Shown here piece by piece: positions 41,246 through 50,283 of a DNA stretch of 64,000 nucleotides. The notes beneath the pieces were generated by a model. The model worked only from the letters and a program-made list of their open reading frames with translations, was not told the DNA's origin and made no database searches. Source of the stretch: Peterkaempfera bronchialis (GTDB lineage: Bacteria; Actinomycetota; Actinomycetes; Streptomycetales; Streptomycetaceae); contig NZ_CP031264.1 in assembly GCF_003258605.2 (NCBI RefSeq), positions 6,068,232 to 6,132,231 on the forward strand, in the 5' to 3' direction. Positions within the stretch are counted from its first letter, which is position 1. Each line of letters starts with the position of its first letter. The position numbers were made by a program, and so were the translations under genes.

Positions 41246-42724
41246 GTGCCCACCCTCGATGTCCTGGTGCGGACCCTCGGCGCCGACCTGGCCCCGGTCA
41301 CCCCCGCCGAGCCGCCGCCCCGCGAGGTCACCGGCGTCCACGTCAGCGAACTCACCGACCCGACCCCGTACCTCTCCGGCGGGGAACTGCTGCTCACGAC
41401 CGGCATGGGCCTGACCGGCCAGACCGCCCAGGCCCGCGCCTACGCCGCCCGGCTGGCCGGGCACGGCGCCAGCGGGCTCGGCATCGGCCTCGGCCCGGTG
41501 CACCAGCAGGTGCCCGCCACCCTGGCCGCCGCCTGCGAGGCCGCCGGGCTGCCGCTGCTGGTGGTGCCCGCGCCCACCCCCTTCCTGGTGGTCGCCCGCA
41601 CCTACTGGTCGCTGCTGGCCGCCGCCGGGCAGGAGGAGCTGACCGCCACCCTCGGCGCCCACCGCGACCTGGTCCGGGCCGCCGCCGGGCCCGACCCGGT
41701 ACCGGCCGTGGTCCGCACCCTGGCCGGCGCCGTCGAGGGCTGGGCCGCCCGGCTCGGCCCGGACGGCGAGGTCCTGGAGGTGTGGCCCCGGGGCCGCCGG
41801 GCCAGCGCGCACCGGGTCGCCGCCGAGGCCGCCCGGCTGCGGGTCGCCGGACCCCACTCCTCCGCCACCTTCCCGCTCGGCGCGGAGGACGTGGTGCTCC
41901 ACCCGCTCTCCGGACGCGGCCGGCTCAGCGGCTTTGTCGCCACCGGCTGCCCCCGCCCCATGCAGCCGCCCGACCGGCAGCTGGTCCTCACCGCCTGCGC
42001 GCTGCTCGCCCTCCAGAGCGAGCAGCAGCGGCGCGGCATCGCCGCCTCCCGCGCCTCCCGCGCCTGCGTGGCCCGGCTGCTGCTGGCCGGGTACGTGGAC
42101 GCGGCCCGCGCCCTCGCCGCCGAGCTGGGCCTCTCCGCCGCCCCGCCCCGGGTCCGGGTGCTGGGCCTGGCCGGGCTCACCGGCGCGGGCGCGGACGAGG
42201 TGCTCGACGCCCTGGAGCCCGCCGCCGCCCGGGACCGCCGCCAACTGCTGGCCGCGGCCGAACCGGACGAGGTCTGGGCGCTGCTCGGCCCGGCCGACGC
42301 GCCCGCCGCCCTGGACGCCGCCCGCCGCCTGGCCACCGAGCGGTGGACCGGAGCCCGTACGCTGCTCGGCGCCGAGGCCGCGCTGCCGGAGCTGCACCGG
42401 CAGCTGCCCGCGCTGCGCCGCACCCTGGCCGCGCTGCCCGCCGGCGCCGTACGCGACCTGGGTGCGGACGGGGCGCGCGGCCTGACCGCCGCGCCCTCCC
42501 TGGAGCCGCTGCTCCGCTACCGGCGCACCGACCTGGTCCCCACCGTCGCCGCCTATCTGCGCCACCGAGGCCAGTGGGAGCGGGCCGCCGCCGACCTGGG
42601 TGTGCACCGCAACACACTGCGGCACCGCATCGCCACCGCCGTCCGGCTGCTCGGCGCCGACCTGGACGACCCGGACGTGGCCAGCCGCACCTGGCTGGCG
42701 CTGCGCGAGAACGGTCTCGCCTGA
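41246..42724 (+). CDS. PucR-family transcriptional regulator
   Basis: A 492-residue regulator. The N-terminal PucR domain reads VTGVHVSELTDPTPYLSGGELLLTTGMGL and LGIGLGPVHQQVPATLAAACEAAGLPLLVVP. The C-terminal helix-turn-helix is LVPTVAAYLRHRGQWERAAADLGVHRNTLRHRIATAVRLLGADLDDPD. AGGAGG lies five bases before GTG. Divergence from the aminotransferase operon makes it the probable activator of that operon, as known PucR/GabR-like regulators respond to catabolic amino compounds. Confidence 0.93.
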   Translation: MPTLDVLVRTLGADLAPVTPAEPPPREVTGVHVSELTDPTPYLSGGELLLTTGMGLTGQTAQARAYAARLAGHGASGLGIGLGPVHQQVPATLAAACEAAGLPLLVVPAPTPFLVVARTYWSLLAAAGQEELTATLGAHRDLVRAAAGPDPVPAVVRTLAGAVEGWAARLGPDGEVLEVWPRGRRASAHRVAAEAARLRVAGPHSSATFPLGAEDVVLHPLSGRGRLSGFVATGCPRPMQPPDRQLVLTACALLALQSEQQRRGIAASRASRACVARLLLAGYVDAARALAAELGLSAAPPRVRVLGLAGLTGAGADEVLDALEPAAARDRRQLLAAAEPDEVWALLGPADAPAALDAARRLATERWTGARTLLGAEAALPELHRQLPALRRTLAALPAGAVRDLGADGARGLTAAPSLEPLLRYRRTDLVPTVAAYLRHRGQWERAAADLGVHRNTLRHRIATAVRLLGADLDDPDVASRTWLALRENGLA

Positions 42725-42771
42725 CGGGAGGCGGGTGACCCGGGCCCGCCGGATGCCGCACACTCGTGCGC

Positions 42772-44016
42772 ATGACCTTCCAGATCACCGCCGCCGCCCC
42801 GGACCACCCGGGCCTGCTCCTTGAACTGCCCTGGCAGATACCCCTGGAGGAGTGGCCGGCACAGCACCTGGTCGCGCTGCCCCGGGGTATCTCCCGCCAT
42901 GTGGTGCGGTTCGCACGGGCCGGCGGCGAGGTGGTGGCGGTGAAGGAGGTGGGGGAGTACAACGCGGTGCGCGAGTACGGGCTGCTGCGCGACCTGAACC
43001 GGCTGAACGTACCGGCGGTGGAGCCGGTCGCGGTGGTCACCGGGCGGGCGGACGGCGCGGGCGAGGCGCTGGAGCCGGTACTGATCACCCACCACCTCAA
43101 GGGCTCCATGCCGTACCGGGCGATGTTCGAGACCACCATGCGTCCGCGAACCGTCAACCGGCTGCTGGACGCGCTGGCCGTGCTGCTGGTCCGGCTGCAC
43201 CTGGTGGGCTTCGCCTGGGGTGACTGCTCGCTCTCCAACACCCTCTTCCGCCGCGACGCCGGGGCCTATGCCGCCTACCTGGTGGACGCCGAGACCGGGC
43301 AGCTCCAGCCGCAGCTCTCGGACGGCCAGCGCTCCTATGACATCGAGATCGCCCGGGTGAACGTCGCCGGGGAGCTGATGGACCTGGAGGCCGGCGGCTC
43401 GCTGCACCCCTCGGTCGACCCGGTCTCCTTCGGCGACGCGCTGGCCGCCCGGTACGCCGAGCTGTGGCATGAGCTCACCCGGGCCTCGGTCTACTCCCGC
43501 AACTTCCGCCACCGCATCGACGACCGCATCCGGCGCCTCAACGACCTGGGCTTCGACGTCGCCGAACTCCAGATCAAGCACTCCCCGGACGGCGCCAGGG
43601 TCACCATCCTGCCCAAGGCCGTGGACGCCGGCCACCACCAGCGCCAGCTGCTCCGGCTGACCGGGCTGGACGCCGAGGAGAACCAGGCCCGCAGCCTGCT
43701 CAACGACCTGGAGACCTACACCGCGCACCAGGAGGACTACGAGCCGGGCGACCCGCTGAGCGCCAGCCGCGAGGTGGTCGCCCACCGCTGGGTCCGCGAG
43801 GTCTTCCGGCCCACCGTGCGGCTGGTCCCCAAGGAGCTGCGGGCCCGGATGGACACCGCGCAGCTCTACCACGAGATCCTGGAGCACCGCTGGTACCTCT
43901 CCGAGCGCGAGGCGGGCGATGTGGGGCTGGAGCGGGCGGTCGACGACTATGTCCGCACCGTGCTGGTCCACATCCCCGACCCGGCGGAACCGCTGGAGGA
44001 CGCCCCGGTGGAGTGA
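42772..44016 (+). CDS. DUF4032 family kinase-fold protein
   Basis: A 414-residue cytosolic protein. The N-terminal half has remote kinase features: a Lys in EVVAVKEVGEYNAVREYGLLRDL, a catalytic-loop-like RLHLVGFAWGDCSLSNTLF and an Asp in YLVDAETGQLQP. The C-terminal half (DAEENQARSLLNDLETYTAH, HEILEHRWYLSEREAGDVGLERA) is the DUF4032 part. Function unknown; phosphotransfer is possible from fold only. The start is weakly supported because no ribosome site is seen. Its stop codon lies inside a 14-base tandem repeat. Confidence 0.9.
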   Translation: MTFQITAAAPDHPGLLLELPWQIPLEEWPAQHLVALPRGISRHVVRFARAGGEVVAVKEVGEYNAVREYGLLRDLNRLNVPAVEPVAVVTGRADGAGEALEPVLITHHLKGSMPYRAMFETTMRPRTVNRLLDALAVLLVRLHLVGFAWGDCSLSNTLFRRDAGAYAAYLVDAETGQLQPQLSDGQRSYDIEIARVNVAGELMDLEAGGSLHPSVDPVSFGDALAARYAELWHELTRASVYSRNFRHRIDDRIRRLNDLGFDVAELQIKHSPDGARVTILPKAVDAGHHQRQLLRLTGLDAEENQARSLLNDLETYTAHQEDYEPGDPLSASREVVAHRWVREVFRPTVRLVPKELRARMDTAQLYHEILEHRWYLSEREAGDVGLERAVDDYVRTVLVHIPDPAEPLEDAPVE

Positions 44017-44073
44017 CCCAGTGGAGTGACCGGGGTGGAGTGACCGGGGTGGAGTGACCGGGGTGGAGTGACC
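44008..44073 (+). repeat. Five tandem GTGGAGTGACC repeats spanning a stop codon
   Basis: GTGGAGTGACC starts at 44008, 44021, 44035, 44049 and 44063 (spacing 13, 14, 14, 14). The first copy contains the final codons and TGA stop of the DUF4032 gene; the others carry on into the gap before the convergent GH65 gene. Confidence 0.92.
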
Positions 44074-44083
44074 CGCCCGGCCG

Positions 44084-46429
44084 TCAGAAGCGGTGCCCCG
44101 GCCGGCGGCCCGGCGGCTGCTTGGGCTCCGGCCGGGCGGCCGGGGCCGGCACCGGCAGCGTCTGCGGCGACTTGTCCGAGACGGTGATCGGCCGCCCGTA
44201 GTGGGAGACCTCCAGCGGCGCCCCCTCCACCATGGTGTAGGTGGCGACCGAGTCGGTGATCTCCACCCGCAGCCGCCTGCCCCGCACCAGCACCGTGAAG
44301 GCCAGCCGGGCCAGCTTCTCCGGCAGCCGGGGCGCGAAGCTCAGCGTCTCCTCGCGGTGCCGCATGCCGCCGAAGCCGCAGACCAGCGCGAGCCAGGTGC
44401 CCGCCAGGGAGGCGATGTGCAGGCCGTCGCGGGTGTTGTTCTCCAGGTCCTTGAGGTCCATCAGGGCGGCCTCGCCCAGATAGTCGTAGGCCAGCCGCAG
44501 ATGGCCGACCTCGGCCGCCATGATCGCCTGGCAGCAGGCCGAGAGCGAGGAGTCCCGCACGGTCAGCGCCTCGTAGTAGGCGAAGTTCCGCGCCTTCTGC
44601 TCCTCGTCGAAGGCATCGCCCCGCAGGAACATCGCCAGCACCAGGTCGGCCTGCTTGACCACCTGCTTGCGGTACAGGTCGAAGTACGGGAAGTGCAGCA
44701 GCAGCGGGTACTGGTCCGGCCGGGTGCCGGGGAAGTCCCACACCTGGTGGCCGGTGTACCCCGCCGACTGCTCGTGCACCTCCAGGGTGCCGTTGTACGG
44801 CACCGTCATCGCCTCGGCCGCGTCCCGCCAGGCGGCGGCCTCCTCGTCGTCCACGCCCAGCGCCGCACCCTGGTCGCCGTGGCGCTCGACGATGTCGGCG
44901 GCGGCCCGCAGGTTCGCCTGGGCCATCAGATTGGTGTACGTGTTGTCGTCGGCGACCGCGCTGTACTCGTCCGGGCCGGTCACCCCGTCGATGTGGAACC
45001 GGCCGTGGGCGTCGTGGTGGCCGAGCGAGAGCCACAGCCGGGCCGTCTCCACCAGCAGTTCCACCGCCGTCTCCCGCTCGAAGACCTCGTCCCCGGTGGA
45101 GGCGACATAGCGCACCACGGCGTCCGCCACATCTGCGTTGACATGGAAGGCCGCTGTCCCGGCCGGCCAGTACGCCGAGCACTCCTGGCCGTCCACCGTC
45201 CGCCAGGGGAAGGTGGCGCCCTTCAGGCCCAGTTGGGCGGCCCGCTCCTTGGCGGCGGGCAGCGTGGACTGCCGCCAGCGCAGCGCCTCGGCGACGGCGT
45301 CCGGCGAGGTGTAGGTGAGCAGCGGCAGCACAAAGGTCTCGGTGTCCCAGAAGGAGTGCCCGTCGTACCCGGACCCGGTCAGCCCCTTGGCGGGGATGGC
45401 CCGCTCCTCCGCGCGGGCACCGGCCTGGAGCACATGGAAGAGGGCGAACCGGACGGCCTGCTGGATCTCCGCGTCCCCCTCGACCTCGACATCCGCCCGG
45501 CCCCAGAAGTCGTCCAGGTAGCGGCGCTGCTGCTCGACCAGCCCCTGCCAGCCGGTGGAGCGGGCGGCGGCCAGCGCCGCCTCCACCTGGTCGCGCATGG
45601 CGGGCAGCGAGCGGACCCCTGACCAGCCGTAGGAGACCAGCTTCTCCACGCGCAGCGCCTGGCCCGGCTTCAGCACCGAGGTGACGGTCAGCCGGGCCAC
45701 GTCGGAGCCGCTCTCGGCGGAGGTCTCGGTGGACTTCGGCCCGGTCACGATGTGGTCGGCGGCGGCGGCGACCCGCAGGCCGCTGCGCTCGGTGCAGTGC
45801 ACCAGCCGCAGCCGCCGGTCCTTGGCGTAGTCCTCCTCCGGTTGCAGCGGCGACTCCAGGGCGGCGGCGACCCGGGGGTCCTCGGCGGCCGTCGGCAGCT
45901 GCTCGTTGGCGACCAGCTCGGACTGCACCACCACCCGCACCTCGGCGTCCAGCGGCTCCACCTCGTAGGCGACGGCGGCGATGGCCCGCTGGGTGAAGGA
46001 GACCAGCCGGGTGGAGCGGACCTGCACGGTGCACCCGGCGGGGGAGGTCCACACACAGGTGCGGTGCAGCAGCCCGGTACGCAGATCCAGCACCCGCTCA
46101 TGGGAGCGCAGCCGGCCGTAGCGCAGGTCGAAGGGCTCATCGTCCACCAGCAGCCGGATGATCTTGCCATTGGTGACATTGATGACGGTCTGCCCGGACT
46201 CCGGAAAGCCGAACCCGGCCTCCGCGTACGGCAGTGGGCGCAGCTCATGGACGCCGTTGAGGTAGGAGCCGGGCAGGCCGTGCGGCTCGCCCTCGTCCAG
46301 GTTGCCGCGCCAGCCGACATGGCCGTTGGAGAGCGCGAAGACCGACTCGCTCTGCGGCAGCACATCCAGGTTGAGCTCGGTCTCGCGCAGCGACCACGGG
46401 TCCACGGCGAACGAGGGGTGGGTGATCAC
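44084..46429 (-). CDS. Glycoside hydrolase family 65 disaccharide phosphorylase
   Basis: A 781-residue GH65 enzyme (maltose, trehalose or kojibiose phosphorylase group). It has [29 protein letters not shown] near the N-terminus, the substrate loop [19 protein letters not shown], the general-acid Glu in [15 protein letters not shown], and [21 protein letters not shown] near the phosphate site. A Pro-rich tail ends the protein. Its ATG overlaps the HAD gene stop (ATGA), so phosphorylase and phosphoglucomutase are coupled: disaccharide plus phosphate yields beta-glucose 1-phosphate. The disaccharide cannot be told from sequence alone. Confidence 0.93.
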   Translation of the reverse strand: MITHPSFAVDPWSLRETELNLDVLPQSESVFALSNGHVGWRGNLDEGEPHGLPGSYLNGVHELRPLPYAEAGFGFPESGQTVINVTNGKIIRLLVDDEPFDLRYGRLRSHERVLDLRTGLLHRTCVWTSPAGCTVQVRSTRLVSFTQRAIAAVAYEVEPLDAEVRVVVQSELVANEQLPTAAEDPRVAAALESPLQPEEDYAKDRRLRLVHCTERSGLRVAAAADHIVTGPKSTETSAESGSDVARLTVTSVLKPGQALRVEKLVSYGWSGVRSLPAMRDQVEAALAAARSTGWQGLVEQQRRYLDDFWGRADVEVEGDAEIQQAVRFALFHVLQAGARAEERAIPAKGLTGSGYDGHSFWDTETFVLPLLTYTSPDAVAEALRWRQSTLPAAKERAAQLGLKGATFPWRTVDGQECSAYWPAGTAAFHVNADVADAVVRYVASTGDEVFERETAVELLVETARLWLSLGHHDAHGRFHIDGVTGPDEYSAVADDNTYTNLMAQANLRAAADIVERHGDQGAALGVDDEEAAAWRDAAEAMTVPYNGTLEVHEQSAGYTGHQVWDFPGTRPDQYPLLLHFPYFDLYRKQVVKQADLVLAMFLRGDAFDEEQKARNFAYYEALTVRDSSLSACCQAIMAAEVGHLRLAYDYLGEAALMDLKDLENNTRDGLHIASLAGTWLALVCGFGGMRHREETLSFAPRLPEKLARLAFTVLVRGRRLRVEITDSVATYTMVEGAPLEVSHYGRPITVSDKSPQTLPVPAPAARPEPKQPPGRRPGHRF

Positions 46430-47169
46430 CGGCGCTCCTCCAGCAGCTCGGCCAGGTCCTGCACCACGGTGTCGGCGCCGTGCTTGCGCAGCGCGTCGGC
46501 CTGCCCGACCCGGTCGACGCCGACGACATACCCGAACCGCCCGGCCCGCCCGGCGTCCATGCCCGCCAGCGCGTCCTCGAAGACCGCCGCCGCGCCCGGC
46601 TCCACACCGAGCTCCCGGGCGGCCTCCAGGAAGGTGTCGGGGTGCGGCTTGCCGGGCAGCTTGCGCTCGGCGGCCACCACCCCGTCGATCCGCACCTCGA
46701 AGAGGGACTCGATACCGGCCGACACCAGCACATCGCGGCAGTTGGCGCTGGAGGAGACCACGGCGGTGCGCAGCCCCTCGGCGCGCACCGCCTCGGCGAA
46801 CCGCACCGAGCCCGGGTAGGCGTCCACCCCCTGCTCCCGGATCCTCGCCAGGACCAGGACGTTCTTCCGGTTACCGAGCCCGTGCACCGTCTCCCGCTCC
46901 GGCGGGTCGTCGTCCGCCCCCTCCGGCAGCTCGATGCCCCGGGAGGCCAGGAAGGTGCGCACCCCGTCGGCGCGCGGCCGCCCGTCGACGTACTCGTCGT
47001 AGTCCGCCACCGGGTCGAACGGCCGGAAGTCGTCGCCGTCGCGGCGCCGCAGGAAGTCGTCGAACATCTCCTTCCACGCGGCGGCATGCACCACGGCGGT
47101 CCTGGTCAGGACACCGTCGAGGTCGAACAGGCAGGCCCGGATGTGGTCCGGAAGGCCGAGCTTCGTCAT
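46426..47169 (-). CDS. HAD-family beta-phosphoglucomutase-like protein
   Basis: A 247-residue HAD phosphatase/mutase. The nucleophile motif is [17 protein letters not shown], motif II/III are [15 protein letters not shown] and [15 protein letters not shown], and motif IV is [22 protein letters not shown] segment sits in the cap. Pairing with GH65 supports conversion of beta-glucose 1-phosphate to glucose 6-phosphate. An earlier in-frame start is possible, but the ATG at 47169 with GGAGGGG upstream is better. Confidence 0.9.
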   Translation of the reverse strand: MTKLGLPDHIRACLFDLDGVLTRTAVVHAAAWKEMFDDFLRRRDGDDFRPFDPVADYDEYVDGRPRADGVRTFLASRGIELPEGADDDPPERETVHGLGNRKNVLVLARIREQGVDAYPGSVRFAEAVRAEGLRTAVVSSSANCRDVLVSAGIESLFEVRIDGVVAAERKLPGKPHPDTFLEAARELGVEPGAAAVFEDALAGMDAGRAGRFGYVVGVDRVGQADALRKHGADTVVQDLAELLEERR

Positions 47170-47306
47170 GCATGCACCCCTCCCCCGCCCACGCGCCATG
47201 CATGCCCGCGGACCTGACCGACCACCCGGGCGCGGTGTGCGGCACCATGGCCCGATGACAGACCGTCAGCGTAGGATGGAGGCCGCGCGACCGGAGGGGG
47301 AGGTCA

Positions 47307-47705
47307 ATGCAGCCCGGTGAGGTGCGGATCGTCGTCGAAGGCGCCGGGGCCCATGCGGACGCCGTCCGGACGCTGGACAAGTGGCTCGCCGGGGAGCGGG
47401 ACCAGGGGCTCGGCGACCGGCCGCGCCGCATCGTGCCGCGCGAGGACGGCGAGCCCGTCCAGGGCCTGCTCGCGGACATCGTGCTCAACCTCGGCACCGA
47501 CGGCGTGGTGGCCCTGGTGGGGGTGCTCGTCCGCTCGCTCCACAGCCATCTGCGCAACCAGCCCGACCCCGGCAGATCCGTCACCGTCCGGCTCCCCAAC
47601 GGCAGCCGGTTCACCGTCCCCAGGGGGGAGATGACGCAGGGGGAGTTCGAGGCCCTGACCCTCCGGATCGTCCGGGCTTTGAACCAGGACGACCAGCCCG
47701 GGTAG
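47307..47705 (+). CDS. EACC1-like small effector-associated protein
   Basis: A 132-residue soluble protein. Its layout fits the effector-associated constant component 1 (EACC1) family of actinobacterial conflict systems: an N-terminal beta-alpha unit (VRIVVEGAGAHADAVRTLDKWLAGE), a hydrophobic helical middle (LADIVLNLGTDGVVALVGVLVRSLHSHLR), and a final beta region SVTVRLPNGSRFTVPRGEMTQGEFEAL. GGAGGGGGAGG precedes ATG. It ends ten bases before the caspase gene. EACC1 proteins are thought to couple sensing to the effector; here the caspase is the effector. The family call is from memory of the pattern. Confidence 0.75.
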   Translation: MQPGEVRIVVEGAGAHADAVRTLDKWLAGERDQGLGDRPRRIVPREDGEPVQGLLADIVLNLGTDGVVALVGVLVRSLHSHLRNQPDPGRSVTVRLPNGSRFTVPRGEMTQGEFEALTLRIVRALNQDDQPG

Positions 47706-47715
47706 CGGCAGCGGC

Positions 47716-50283
47716 ATGCCGGGCTACCTTCCGTCGCCCGCCGACTCGCGCGCGCTGCTGATCGGAGCCGGGCTCTACCCGGCCAAGGGGTTCCCCGAGC
47801 TGCCGCAGGCGGGTGAGAACCTCGCCGAGCTGCGCTCCGTACTGAGCGACGGCGAGCACGCCCTGCTGCTCCCGCACCGGGTCACCACCCTGCGCGACCC
47901 CGACCTGCCCGGCGAGGTCTTCGCAGCCGTGCACCGGGCGGCGGCCGAGACCACCGAACTGCTGCTGGTCTACTACGTGGGCCACGGCTATGTCGACGCC
48001 GACGGGGAACTCTTCCTGGCCGTCGGCGGATCGGCCAAGGAGACCGCCCACTTCAGCGCCGTACGCTGCTCCGACCTGCTGGAGCAGCTCGCTGACGCCG
48101 ACGTGGAGCGGTTCGTCCTCATCCTGGACTGCTGCTACTCCGGCAACCTCCTCGACGGCGCCCTGCCCACCCGGCGGCCCTTCGCGGTGCTCACCTCCTC
48201 CCCGCACAACCGCGAGGTCTCCCCCGGACAGGGCCGCCTCACCCCCTTCACCGAGCAGTTGGCCCAGGTGCTGCGGCACGGCGTCTCCACACCGCACGGC
48301 CACGCCACCGTGCAGGCCGTCGGCCGCGAACTGGAGGCCCGGGCCCGCCTCCACCAACCCCCCGACACCGTCTACCACTGGGCCCCCACCGAGGTCTCCC
48401 ACCAGGCCGGCGACACCATGCTCTCGCTCGCCCTCGGCCCCTCCGGCGACCTCGAACGCGCCCTCGGCACCCTGCGCGGCCTGCACCGGCGCGCGATCGG
48501 CTACCTGGCCGCCGGCTGGCAGTGGTTCTTCGGCCGGGGCCGCCCCCGCTGGCGCCGCCTGCTCGGCATCGCCCTCTCCCTCGCCCTGCTCGCCGCCGGC
48601 GGCGCCACCGGCTACGCCCTCACCCGCCCCGGCACCTGCCCACCGCCGCTGGAGCTGCGGATGCTCACCGCACCCGAGGAGGTCGGCCCGCTCTCCGGCG
48701 TCGCCGACAGCTATGAGCGGTCGCCTGCCAACCACCAGGACATCCGCGACGCACGCGACTGCCGCACCACCCATCTCACCGTCTACGGCGCCGGACTGGA
48801 CGCCATCGCCCAGGCGTTCTCCGACCCCGCCGCCTGGAACACCCCCGGCAGCGACGCCTTCACCCAGGTCGGCCCGCAGCCCGACCTGTGGATCCCGCAG
48901 TCCTCCGCCGAACGGCTCTATGTCGTCCAACGGGTGCCCGGCAGCTACGACGGACTGCTCGGCACCGGCATCTCCGTCGCCGGCAGCCGCCCGGTGCTCG
49001 CCGTCTCCGACTCGGTACGCGCCGCCCTCCGCCTCGGCCCCAGCGGCACCACCGTGAAGTGGTCCACGCTGCGCGACCGGTGGCTCGGCCTCAAGGACCC
49101 GCCGGTCCTGCTGCGCCCCAACCCCACCGTCTCCGGCACCGGCCTGGTGCACACCCTCGGCCTCTACCGCGACCCCGACGGCGACGCCGGAGCGCTGGCC
49201 CTCGAAGACAGCGAACCCCTCATCCCCGACGGGGAGATCGGCAGGTTGGAACGCCAGGTGATCGGCCAGGGCCGCTCCGCCCAGGACGGCTACTGGGCGC
49301 TCTGCGAGCTGCGGCGCGGCTATGAGCGCGACCGGGCCTACGGCTCCGCCGCCGCGCTGGTCTCGCAGCGCGAACTCGACGCCATGGAGGCGGGGGACCC
49401 GCTCGGCGACCAGTGCCCGGACGCCGTCGACTCCGTCCGGCAGGACCCCGGCCGCAGGCTCGGCCGCTACTGGCTGCGCGGCGTCCCCGACCTCGACTAT
49501 CCGCTGGTCCCGGTGGTCTGGCCCGGTGCGGCCGACACGGAGCAGCGGCAGGCCGCCGTCCGCCGCTTCCGCGACTGGCTCACCGGCCCGGCCGGCAGCG
49601 CGCGGATAGCCCAGGCCGGGTACGGCGGCAGCGGCGACGGCCCGCCCGACCAGCTCAGCGCGGGCGGCGTGGACACCCGGCTCGCCCGATACAGCCGGGC
49701 CCATCCCAATCTGCGGCTGCTGGTCCTCTTCGACGTCTCCGGGTCGATGGGCGAGGAGGGCCGCATGGAGGAGGCCCGGCGGTCCGTGGAGGCGGCGCTG
49801 CGGCGCCTGGCCGACAGCGACGTCTACGGGCTGACCACCTTCCCCACCGGCCACGACCCGGCCGCCGCCCATGAGGTGGTCCCGCTCGGCGCCGCCGTCC
49901 CCGACGCCTTCACCCTCCCGGCCCCGCCGCTCGCCGAGACCCGCGAAGCCGACCTCTACACGGTGCTGGGCCACGCCCTCGACCGGCTCGACGCCTTCGA
50001 CCACGACGGCAGGCAGAGCGCCGTCCTGCTGGTCACCGACGGCGACTGGCTGATCGGCGCCACCGAGGAGGAACGCGCCTCGGCCCGGAAGAAGCTGACC
50101 CAGCGGCTGGCGGCCACCGGCGTCCCGCTGATCGTCGCCTCGATGCGCCCCTACGGCTGCGCGAGGGAGGCGGCGGCGCTCGCCGGAGCCTCCGTCGGCG
50201 GCACCTGTGTGGCCAGCGACTCCATGGCCACCAGGCTTCCGCAGCTCGTCGCGGCCCTCACCAAGCGGAGGGTGACCCCATGA
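47716..50283 (+). CDS. Caspase - transmembrane - solute-binding-like - vWA fusion protein
   Basis: An 855-residue multidomain protein. Residues about 10-230 form a caspase/metacaspase-like peptidase with His 90 in LLVYYVGHGYVD and Cys 140 in FVLILDCCYSGNLL. A single membrane helix (about 282-302) follows. Residues about 312-640 resemble a type II solute-binding protein (PDLWIPQSSAERLYVVQ, ALVSQRELDAMEAG, YPLVPVVWPGA). Residues 665-855 are a vWA domain with MIDAS residues in LLVLFDVSGSMGEEG (Asp 673, Ser 675, Ser 677). The protease should be inside and the sensor domains outside. It overlaps the next gene by ATGA. Confidence 0.9.
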   Translation: MPGYLPSPADSRALLIGAGLYPAKGFPELPQAGENLAELRSVLSDGEHALLLPHRVTTLRDPDLPGEVFAAVHRAAAETTELLLVYYVGHGYVDADGELFLAVGGSAKETAHFSAVRCSDLLEQLADADVERFVLILDCCYSGNLLDGALPTRRPFAVLTSSPHNREVSPGQGRLTPFTEQLAQVLRHGVSTPHGHATVQAVGRELEARARLHQPPDTVYHWAPTEVSHQAGDTMLSLALGPSGDLERALGTLRGLHRRAIGYLAAGWQWFFGRGRPRWRRLLGIALSLALLAAGGATGYALTRPGTCPPPLELRMLTAPEEVGPLSGVADSYERSPANHQDIRDARDCRTTHLTVYGAGLDAIAQAFSDPAAWNTPGSDAFTQVGPQPDLWIPQSSAERLYVVQRVPGSYDGLLGTGISVAGSRPVLAVSDSVRAALRLGPSGTTVKWSTLRDRWLGLKDPPVLLRPNPTVSGTGLVHTLGLYRDPDGDAGALALEDSEPLIPDGEIGRLERQVIGQGRSAQDGYWALCELRRGYERDRAYGSAAALVSQRELDAMEAGDPLGDQCPDAVDSVRQDPGRRLGRYWLRGVPDLDYPLVPVVWPGAADTEQRQAAVRRFRDWLTGPAGSARIAQAGYGGSGDGPPDQLSAGGVDTRLARYSRAHPNLRLLVLFDVSGSMGEEGRMEEARRSVEAALRRLADSDVYGLTTFPTGHDPAAAHEVVPLGAAVPDAFTLPAPPLAETREADLYTVLGHALDRLDAFDHDGRQSAVLLVTDGDWLIGATEEERASARKKLTQRLAATGVPLIVASMRPYGCAREAAALAGASVGGTCVASDSMATRLPQLVAALTKRRVTP

